From positions 1-6,850 of the forward strand of contig CANMHZ010000063.1 in assembly GCA_947497635.1 (NCBI GenBank): 6,850 bases of DNA, written 5' to 3'. This DNA comes from Helicobacteraceae bacterium. Lineage in GTDB: Bacteria; Campylobacterota; Campylobacteria; Campylobacterales; Sulfurimonadaceae. Shown piece after piece: positions 1 to 4,814 of the stretch. The notes below the pieces were generated by a model. It was not told where the DNA came from, searched no databases, and saw only the letters and a list, made by a program, of their open reading frames with translations. Position 1 is the stretch's first letter. Every line of letters begins with the position of its first letter. The position numbers and the translations under genes are program-made.

Positions 1-2
1 AG

Positions 3-74
3 GATGTAAAAAAGTTGTTAAAAGAAAGTATGGAAAAGCTGGAGAGTGCTGGGGAAGTGGAGAAAAAGAAATAG
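3..74 (+). CDS. C-terminal end of an unidentified protein (5' end outside window)
   Basis: An open frame runs from the window edge to a TAG at 72-74. It encodes 23 residues, very rich in Lys and Glu, ending in GEVEKKK. The charge pattern suggests a helical, solvent-exposed tail, but this is too short to assign to a family. The frame is supported by the intrinsic terminator that begins 6 bp after the stop, where the 3' end of a plus-strand transcription unit would be expected. The other two plus-strand frames are less persuasive: one hits a stop almost at once, and the other runs through the terminator. The gene converges on the DUF502 gene. I do not recognise the product. Confidence 0.6.
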   Translation, partial: DVKKLLKESMEKLESAGEVEKKK

Positions 75-79
75 CAATC

Positions 80-107
80 CAGAGGGGTGATTATACCCTC
101 TGTTTTT
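80..107 (+). terminator. Intrinsic terminator of the left-edge gene
   Basis: A perfect 7-bp stem, CAGAGGG (80-86) and CCCTCTG (96-102), has a 9-nt loop and is followed directly by TTTTT (103-107). A bulged variant adds one more T-A pair. The T tract lies only on the plus-strand side, so it should end the gene whose stop is at 74 and not the converging DUF502 gene. Confidence 0.85.
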
Positions 108-177
108 GATCAATGCAAAGCGGGTGCAAGCACCATTAACACAAAAATATACAAATTCATCACATCTGATCCGAACC

Positions 178-777
178 TTAATCCCCTTGAATCAACCCCG
201 AAACTTCCTCTTTTTGTGGGAAATCAGCTCCCATACTGATAATAAAGGAGGATGCTTCTTGAAGCGTTAACGACGTTTTTTTGATCCGTATCTCATCCAC
301 CAATACCGTATAACCGCTCGTAGGATTGGGAGAGGTGGGGATGAATAATACGCAGATATTCTCGTGACGGTTTAGCAAATAAGCGAGAACCCATAACCCC
401 TCTTTGGGATATTCAACGAGAACTACCTCTTTTTTCGTCCCGTCTTCGCCCCCTGAGAGCATTGCCGCCAATTTCTTAGAGACCGAATAGACGGAGCGAA
501 TAGCAGGGATTTTTTCAAAGGTAGTGTCAATCATCGAGACAAAAATAGAGCGTCCGTATTTCTCAATTGAAAATCCAAGCAATGCAAAAATAGCAATAAC
601 GCCCGCCATCAAAGCCAATGTCACACCGAATGAGTTGGTGTAATCATGGAGAGACAAATAGGCACTCACTCCCAAATTTTTGAGATAATTAACGACAATA
701 ATTACCAAAATAAGAGGGAATAACGATAACGCCCCCACAAAAATATACCGAAATAAAAGTTTGGCACGTAAACTCAT
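178..777 (-). CDS. DUF502 family two-helix inner-membrane protein
   Basis: This 199-residue protein has the length and layout of the DUF502 family of bacterial membrane proteins, whose function is unknown. There are two hydrophobic segments, about residues 10-34 and 49-70, joined by a short loop containing SLHDY. A soluble C-terminal domain follows. Family-like motifs are the IPAIRSVYSVSKKL stretch after the second helix (90-103) and PTSPNPTSGY (147-156). The ATG at 777-775 is preceded by AAGGA with a 5-nt spacer (783-787 on the plus strand), which supports the start. The gene is transcribed away from the oligopeptidase gene through a shared 87-bp region. Its stop is about 70 bp from the opposing gene's terminator. 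I see no convincing terminator of its own: a short GGTG/CACC hairpin at 123-134 lacks a U tract. Family assignment is firm, function is not known. Confidence 0.88.
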   Translation of the reverse strand: MSLRAKLLFRYIFVGALSLFPLILVIIVVNYLKNLGVSAYLSLHDYTNSFGVTLALMAGVIAIFALLGFSIEKYGRSIFVSMIDTTFEKIPAIRSVYSVSKKLAAMLSGGEDGTKKEVVLVEYPKEGLWVLAYLLNRHENICVLFIPTSPNPTSGYTVLVDEIRIKKTSLTLQEASSFIISMGADFPQKEEVSGLIQGD

Positions 778-806
778 ACATATCCTTTTTTTGACTTAAG
801 TGTCTC

Positions 807-812
807 ATTATA
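807..812 (-). promoter_or_regulatory. -10 element for the DUF502 gene
   Basis: Read on the minus strand, positions 812-807 are a perfect TATAAT. Initiation about 7 nt downstream (near 800) would give a leader of roughly 23 nt that includes the AAGGA ribosome-binding site. No recognisable -35 hexamer lies at 16-18 bp, which is common in epsilonproteobacterial sigma-70 promoters. The element overlaps a plus-strand -10-like sequence (TAGAAT, 811-816). Confidence 0.55.
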
Positions 813-852
813 GAATACTTTTTGAAACACTTTACTACAATAGCATACTTTT
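810..852. repeat. 13-bp direct repeat pair, 30-bp offset, in the divergent promoter region
   Basis: ATAGAATACTTTT (810-822) and ATAGCATACTTTT (840-852) differ at one position and are offset by exactly 30 bp, close to three helical turns. Both overlap -10-like sequences. This could be a pair of regulator sites or two copies of a promoter element. The sequence alone does not decide which. Confidence 0.6.
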
Positions 853-860
853 ACAGGAGA
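836..860 (+). promoter_or_regulatory. Candidate -10 and ribosome-binding site of the oligopeptidase gene
   Basis: TACAAT (836-841) is the best-placed plus-strand -10, giving initiation near 848. A strong Shine-Dalgarno, AGGAGA (855-860), precedes the ATG at 865. A second possible -10, TAGAAT (811-816), has TTGACT (791-796) upstream, but the 14-bp spacer is too short for a standard promoter. The ribosome-binding site is clear; the promoter choice is uncertain. Confidence 0.45.
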
Positions 861-864
861 AACT

Positions 865-2820
865 ATGCAACCCTTTATCGATTTTAATCTCAATTTAGAG
901 ACTTTTTTAAGTGACTTAACTACCCTTATCGACAACAACCACCAAACCATCAAGGATTTACTTGCGATTGCTGATAAAACCTACGCCAACTTTATCCGTC
1001 CGTTTGATTTGATGGAGGAGGAGATGGAGCTTCACTTTACCCCACTTTCTCATATTAATGCCGTCAATAATTCGGCAGAGAGTCAAAAAGTCTATGCGGA
1101 TGCGCTCCCGATATTGACTGATTATTCGACCTTTGTAGGGCAAAATTTGGCTATTTATGAGGCGTTCAAAGCAGTTAAAGCCAACGAGTATGAGGCATTA
1201 AACCACGAACAACGCCGTATCCTTGATCTGAATATTCTCCATTTTGAACTAGCAGGGGCTCATTTGGATGAAGCTTCCAAACAACGGCTTGCCGAAATTA
1301 ATTTACGTAAGAGTACCCTTACCAACGACTTTTCCCAAAATGTTTTGGATGCCACCAATGCGTATGAAAAAATCATCACCGATGAAGCAGATGTTGAGGG
1401 AATCAGCGAAAATGATCTCGAAGATGCCCGATTTGAAGAAGACGGGGTGACAAAATACCGTTTTACGTTGCAAATGCCCTCCTATATCGCCTATATGACC
1501 TACGGGAAGAATCGCTCTATCCGTGAAGAGCTCTATCGTGCCTATACGACTCGTGCCCCTCAAAACGGTGCGATTATCGATGAACTAATGGCACTACGTC
1601 AAGAGATGGCACAACTTCTTGGATTTGAGAGCTACAGCGCATATTCACTAGCTTCCAAAATGGCACCCGATACAGCAACCGTTCTAAAATTCCTCAACGA
1701 TCTAGCCCTTACTTCTCGTGCTCAAGCCGAGCGTGAAGTTGGTGAGTTACATACTATTGCAGGTGATATAGAGCTTCAAAGCTATGACACGGCGTATTAC
1801 GGTGAAATCCTCAAAAAAGCGCAATACGACATCGACGAAGAGGAGTATCGCCCCTATTTTGAACAAAATACGGTTGTACAGGGGATGTTCGATTTTTTAC
1901 ATCGGATGTTTGATATTCGTTTCGAAAAAGTGGATGCCCCATTATGGGATGAAAAAGCAAGCGTCTATGATCTGTATGACGGCGAAACCCTCCGTGCTCG
2001 TGTCTATTTCGATCTTGAAGCGCGCAAGAATAAACGTGGCGGTGCATGGATGCACAATTTTCAAACCCACTGTGAAGATACAACAGGGGGCAAACATCTC
2101 TCCAGTGCGTTTATCGTTTGTAACTTCCCCCCCTCCAGCGACACCTCCCCCTCACTTCTTCGGCATGATGATGTCGTCACCCTCTTCCATGAAATGGGGC
2201 ATACTCTCCATCATCTCCTTAGTACCGTGCGTGAACATGGGGTGAGTGGTGTCAATGGGGTGGAGTGGGATGCCGTTGAATTTCCTTCCCAATTTTTGGA
2301 AAACTTCGCGTATGAGCCTAAAGTATTAAAACTGTTTGCAAAACATTATCAGAATGGGGAAGTCCTCAGCGATGAAATGATCGCCAAACTCATCCGTGCC
2401 AAGAATTTCCAAAGCGGACTTTTTATGCTTCGTCAGCTAGAGTTCTCCCTCTTTGATTTTGAGCTCCACTCGAAACTCTATCAAGGGGAGGAGATTCAAG
2501 CACTATTGGACTCTATCCGAGAAAAAACAGCGTTGATAAAGCCCCCTGCCTACAATAAATTTCAAAACGGGTTTAGCCATATTTTTAGTGGCGGATACAG
2601 TGCGGGGTATTACAGCTATAAATGGGCGGAGGTGTTAAGTGCAGATGCCTATTATGCTATCGTCGATGAGGGGATTTTTGATTCTGATCTCGCCCGTAAG
2701 TACAAAGAGATTGTTTTAGGCGGCGGCGGAAGTCAGAGTATGCAGGATCTTTTTAAAGAGATGATGGGGCGTGAATGTGAGACGAAAAATCTGCTCCGTC
2801 TCAATGGGATTAACGGGTGA
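865..2820 (+). CDS. M3 family zinc oligopeptidase (oligopeptidase A/PrlC-like)
   Basis: This is a 651-residue metallopeptidase of the M3 (thimet oligopeptidase) family, slightly shorter than E. coli PrlC at about 680. The zinc site is complete: H442-E443-M-G-H446 with the catalytic glutamate E443, and the third ligand E472 in the family motif AVEFPSQFLEN. The substrate-binding region near the C-terminus is also present as HIFSGGYSAGYYSY (572-585). Y578 and Y585 correspond to the conserved tyrosines of thimet oligopeptidase and neurolysin. The protein ends with the MGRE...LLR...GI signature. The N-terminal half is helical and acidic, as expected for the lid that restricts access to short peptides. 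There is no signal peptide, so it should act in the cytoplasm, degrading peptides released by ATP-dependent proteases or imported from outside. The start is set by AGGAGA 4 nt upstream. It overlaps the next gene by 4 bp. PrlC-type and PepF-type members cannot be separated with certainty by eye. Confidence 0.95.
   Translation: MQPFIDFNLNLETFLSDLTTLIDNNHQTIKDLLAIADKTYANFIRPFDLMEEEMELHFTPLSHINAVNNSAESQKVYADALPILTDYSTFVGQNLAIYEAFKAVKANEYEALNHEQRRILDLNILHFELAGAHLDEASKQRLAEINLRKSTLTNDFSQNVLDATNAYEKIITDEADVEGISENDLEDARFEEDGVTKYRFTLQMPSYIAYMTYGKNRSIREELYRAYTTRAPQNGAIIDELMALRQEMAQLLGFESYSAYSLASKMAPDTATVLKFLNDLALTSRAQAEREVGELHTIAGDIELQSYDTAYYGEILKKAQYDIDEEEYRPYFEQNTVVQGMFDFLHRMFDIRFEKVDAPLWDEKASVYDLYDGETLRARVYFDLEARKNKRGGAWMHNFQTHCEDTTGGKHLSSAFIVCNFPPSSDTSPSLLRHDDVVTLFHEMGHTLHHLLSTVREHGVSGVNGVEWDAVEFPSQFLENFAYEPKVLKLFAKHYQNGEVLSDEMIAKLIRAKNFQSGLFMLRQLEFSLFDFELHSKLYQGEEIQALLDSIREKTALIKPPAYNKFQNGFSHIFSGGYSAGYYSYKWAEVLSADAYYAIVDEGIFDSDLARKYKEIVLGGGGSQSMQDLFKEMMGRECETKNLLRLNGING
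2127..2133 (+). repeat. Seven-C homopolymer tract in the oligopeptidase gene
   Basis: A run of seven C residues lies in the codons for NFPP, about 55 bp before the HEMGH zinc motif. A slip here would shift the frame and remove the whole catalytic site. It is at or below the length usually associated with phase variation in this group. Confidence 0.9.
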
Positions 2821-3833
2821 AATTTCTAGGGTTATGGCTTCTTTGCATAACCCTATCATGGGGAATTGAGATGAAAATAGCATCGTATAATGTTGAGAAT
2901 TTATTTGATATGAAGGAAGATGCGACAGAGTACGAACAGTATTTTCCCAACACTTCTTGGGGATGGACAACGCAAATGCAGCGGATCAAACTGCAACATA
3001 CGGCGCGTGTTATCCACGACATCAATGCCGACGTGATCGGACTCCAAGAGATCGAATCTGAAAGTGTCCTCAAAGAGCTCAAAGCCGAGCTTAACCGTCA
3101 GGGGCTGTATTATCCCTATTATGTATTTTCTCGTAACAAACGAGGGGGAGCCGTTTCGGTCGCACTTCTTAGCCGTTATCCAATCACATCTGCTTTAAGT
3201 CATCCTATCAGTGCCAATAGTGATTACCGTAATATCTTGGAAGCACGAATTGATTTTAAAGGACACCCTTTACGAGTCTACGTCAACCATTGGAAATCCA
3301 AAATGGGTCCTGAGAGTATGCGTATCCGAAGTGCCAAAGTGGTCAAAAAACTCATCGACAAACTCCCTAAAAATGAGCCTTACGTACTCATTGGCGATTT
3401 CAACTCCCATTACGAAGAGTACAAAATTTTTCTCAAAAGTCGCCGTCATAATGATACCAATGGAGTGACGGGAATAAACCATATCCTCCAAACCATTGAC
3501 GAAGATGAGAATCCCATCACCTATACCACGATGAAGCATACTGGAAAAAACCTCTATAACCTTTGGTACGAACTTCCAAGTGATCAACGGTGGAGCCACT
3601 CTTTCAAAGGCAAAGGAGAAGGGTTAGACAATATCATCATCTCCCCTGCTTTAGCCAATGACAATGGTATCGAGTATGTTCGCGGAAGCTTTACGCGGTT
3701 CACCCCAGAGTATCTCTTTAAAAAAGGGAAAGTATACCGCTGGCAACAAAGCAAAAGCTACCCAAAACATCATACGGGAGAGGGATATTCGGATCATTTG
3801 CCTGTTTCGGCTGTGTTTGAAGTGGGTGAGTGA
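2817..3833 (+). CDS. Exported endonuclease/exonuclease/phosphatase-fold hydrolase
   Basis: This 338-residue protein has the endonuclease/exonuclease/phosphatase (DNase I-like) fold. The expected active-site series is present in order: N25 in SYNVENLF, E78 in GLQEIES, H158 in NHWKSK, D194 and N196 in IGDFNSH, D271 in GLDNIIIS, and D326-H327 in SDHLPVS. These residues bind a divalent metal and activate water for phosphodiester or phosphomonoester cleavage; the substrate cannot be read from the motifs. The first 16 residues form a short signal peptide (one Lys, then a hydrophobic run) with a plausible cleavage site after SWG, so the product is probably exported. The start is a GTG at 2817 inside the upstream stop (GTGA), indicating translational coupling. 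A second start, ATG at 2871, has a GGGGA box 6 nt upstream and would yield an intact catalytic domain without the signal peptide. No strong terminator follows. The fold is certain; the role in nucleic acid scavenging or another pathway is open. Confidence 0.9.
   Translation: MKFLGLWLLCITLSWGIEMKIASYNVENLFDMKEDATEYEQYFPNTSWGWTTQMQRIKLQHTARVIHDINADVIGLQEIESESVLKELKAELNRQGLYYPYYVFSRNKRGGAVSVALLSRYPITSALSHPISANSDYRNILEARIDFKGHPLRVYVNHWKSKMGPESMRIRSAKVVKKLIDKLPKNEPYVLIGDFNSHYEEYKIFLKSRRHNDTNGVTGINHILQTIDEDENPITYTTMKHTGKNLYNLWYELPSDQRWSHSFKGKGEGLDNIIISPALANDNGIEYVRGSFTRFTPEYLFKKGKVYRWQQSKSYPKHHTGEGYSDHLPVSAVFEVGE
2827..2855 (+). promoter_or_regulatory. Perfect 10-bp hairpin at the start of the exported hydrolase gene
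   Basis: TAGGGTTATG (2827-2836) and CATAACCCTA (2846-2855) are exact inverted complements around a 9-nt loop, GCTTCTTTG. The hairpin begins 7 nt after the GTG start codon and ends before the GGGGA box of the alternative ATG at 2871. No T tract follows, so it is not a standard terminator. It could slow or gate translation at the GTG, mark an RNA processing site in the two-gene mRNA, or be incidental to the signal-peptide codons. Confidence 0.6.
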
Positions 3834-3863
3834 AAAAAGTATTATTTTTAACGAAGCATAATA
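3834..3863 (-). terminator. Weak AT-rich terminator candidate downstream of tRNA-Pro
   Basis: Read on the minus strand, TATTAT (3863-3858) and ATAATA (3845-3840) form a six-pair AT-only stem with a 12-nt loop, followed by CTTTTTT. The T tract is good but the stem is weak. The oligopeptidase/hydrolase mRNA on the other strand shows no comparable terminator here. Confidence 0.25.
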
Positions 3864-3879
3864 AGGTATAAATTTAAAA

Positions 3880-3984
3880 CTTTCCACATGGTCGGAGCGA
3901 CCTGACTCGAACAGGCGACCTCTACAACCCCAATGTAGTGCGCTAGCCAAACTGCGCTACGCCCCGATCACCAAAAGTGGAAAG
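3880..3984 (-). repeat. Inverted repeat enclosing the tRNA-Pro gene
   Basis: CTTTCCAC (3880-3887) and GTGGAAAG (3977-3984) are perfect complements on either side of the tRNA. In the precursor RNA the leader CUUUCCAC would pair with the trailer GUGGAAAG. Leader UGGU could also pair with the discriminator plus CCA (ACCA). UUUU follows the right arm of the stem. Predicted initiation near 3984 would place the start of the leader arm at the 5' end of the transcript. This could be a processing stalk, an unusual terminator enclosing the tRNA, or both. Confidence 0.6.
3889..3966 (-). tRNA. tRNA-Pro, anticodon GGG, CCA encoded
   Basis: The minus strand folds into a standard cloverleaf of 75 nt plus CCA. 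The acceptor stem CGGGGCG/CGCTCCG has seven pairs including one G-U. The D arm is GCGC with a 10-nt loop containing GG. The anticodon stem is CTACA/TGTAG, the variable region AGGTC, and the T arm GCCTG/CAGGT has loop TTCGAGT. The anticodon loop TTGGGGT (3933-3927) gives anticodon GGG at 3931-3929, followed by G37, typical of proline tRNAs. It reads CCC and CCU codons. The discriminator is A, and CCA follows directly (3891-3889). A candidate -10, TATTAT (3995-3990), would start the transcript near 3984. The gene lies antisense between two plus-strand genes, with 8-bp complementary flanks described separately. Confidence 0.96.
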
Positions 3985-3989
3985 GAAGA

Positions 3990-3995
3990 ATAATA
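3990..3995 (-). promoter_or_regulatory. Candidate -10 element of tRNA-Pro
   Basis: TATTAT read on the minus strand (3995-3990) lies 23 bp before the mature tRNA 5' end. It would place initiation about 17 nt upstream of the tRNA. No good -35 hexamer is visible. Confidence 0.4.
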
Positions 3996-4028
3996 GAAAA
4001 TTGATTAAACCCACCTAAAAGTGACTCG

Positions 4029-4043
4029 CGATATACTTATCGA
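4029..4043 (+). promoter_or_regulatory. Candidate -10 of pgeF within a short palindrome; leaderless start
   Basis: TATACT (4032-4037) lies so close to the ATG that initiation 7 nt downstream would fall on its A at 4044. It sits inside the inverted repeat CGATA-TACT-TATCG (4029-4042). No Shine-Dalgarno-like sequence precedes the ATG. No other ATG, GTG or TTG occurs in frame between the upstream stop at 4002 and 4044. Confidence 0.4.
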
Positions 4044-4805
4044 ATGAAAACAATTACCTCATCTCTTTTATCCTCTTATCCTAAAGTCACCGCTTCCTTT
4101 ACTACGCGGCATGGGGGAGTGTCACAACCACCTTTTTCCAATGCAAACCTTGCTTTTCATGTCGGAGATAACGTAGTCGATGTACAGCAAAATCATCTTT
4201 TACTCTCTAAGACTTTGAGCTATGATGTTGAAAAATTGGTTTTTATGTCTCAAATACATTCAGATAATATTGTTATCGTGGATGAAACCATGAACTTTAT
4301 GACACCACCTCGATGCGATGCCATCATCACAAACTGTCCGAATATCCCTCTTATGGTAATGAGTGCCGATTGCACCCCTATTCTCCTCTATGACCCCTTC
4401 AATGAGGCTATAGGGGCTGTTCATGCAGGACGTGAGGGAGCGTTGAATGAGATTCTCCCGAAAACACTCCGAGCAATGGGTAAAACGTATGGAACAAAGC
4501 TCAATGAAATACATATTCTTTTAGGACCATCAATCCATGGATGTTGCTATGAAGTAAATGAGCCTATTGCCAAAAATGTGATTGAGAAAGGATATACTGA
4601 TTCATTGCAACGAATAGGAGAGAAAGTATTTTTGGATGTCAATACGATTTTAGTGCAACAATTAGAGAGGCTAGGGATACAAAAAAAGCATATTGAAATT
4701 ATTGATGAATGTACCTCATGTTTCCATGAAACCTATTTTTCTTATCGCGCTGATGCACAACGCACAGGACGCATTGCGGGGGTGATAGTTCTCCAGTCTA
4801 CGTAA
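4044..4805 (+). CDS. pgeF: Peptidoglycan editing factor PgeF (laccase-domain/YfiH family)
   Basis: This 253-residue protein has the full length of the YfiH/DUF152 family, also called multicopper polyphenol oxidoreductase laccase-domain proteins. The metal ligands H72 (SQIHSD), C110 (ADCTPILLYD) and H127 (AVHAG) match H71, C107 and H124 of E. coli YfiH. Other family motifs are FTTRHGGVS (19-27), LGPSIHGCCYEV (160-171) and YFSYRAD...TGRIAGVIVL (231-250). E. coli PgeF prevents or corrects incorporation of L-serine in place of L-alanine in the peptidoglycan stem peptide. Related proteins such as mammalian LACC1 act on purine nucleosides, so a purine-directed side role is possible. The usual HAGWRG box reads HAGREG here. 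The start is forced by the frame and has no ribosome-binding site. The stop lies 3 bp from that of the opposing gene, leaving no room for a separate terminator. It probably forms a single-gene transcript. Confidence 0.92.
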   Translation: MKTITSSLLSSYPKVTASFTTRHGGVSQPPFSNANLAFHVGDNVVDVQQNHLLLSKTLSYDVEKLVFMSQIHSDNIVIVDETMNFMTPPRCDAIITNCPNIPLMVMSADCTPILLYDPFNEAIGAVHAGREGALNEILPKTLRAMGKTYGTKLNEIHILLGPSIHGCCYEVNEPIAKNVIEKGYTDSLQRIGEKVFLDVNTILVQQLERLGIQKKHIEIIDECTSCFHETYFSYRADAQRTGRIAGVIVLQST

Positions 4806-4814
4806 CTTTTACGT
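4800..4814. repeat. Short palindrome across the two converging stop codons
   Basis: ACGTAA (4800-4805) and TTACGT (4809-4814) form a perfect inverted repeat with a 3-nt centre. The palindrome contains the TAA stops of both pgeF and the FapA gene. The TAA/TTA core is unavoidable when two TAA stops face each other, so only the ACG/CGT extension is informative. It is too short and AT-rich to be a strong terminator. Confidence 0.5.

Noticed and set aside
123..134. GGTG-CAAG-CACC hairpin as a terminator for the DUF502 gene
   Set aside because: The stem is only 4 bp (or 5 bp with an impossible 2-nt loop), and no T tract follows it on the minus strand.
794..801. ACTTAAGT palindrome in the divergent region as an operator
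   Set aside because: An 8-bp AT-rich palindrome is expected by chance in a window of this size, and it has no second copy.
791..816. TTGACT/TAGAAT as a standard sigma-70 promoter for the oligopeptidase
   Set aside because: The 14-bp spacer is too short for normal -35/-10 recognition, so TACAAT at 836 was preferred.
1784..2245. Plus-strand 153-codon open frame inside the oligopeptidase gene
   Set aside because: It overlaps the complete M3 peptidase frame containing all catalytic residues. Its product is low-complexity, with no recognisable domain and no ribosome-binding site.
3270..3599. Minus-strand 109-codon open frame opposite the exported hydrolase
   Set aside because: It is antisense to a gene with intact active-site motifs. 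No promoter or ribosome-binding site was seen and the product resembles no family.
3651..3950. Minus-strand 99-codon open frame crossing into the tRNA-Pro gene
   Set aside because: It overlaps both the 3' end of the hydrolase gene and most of a well-formed tRNA on its own strand, so it is a chance frame.
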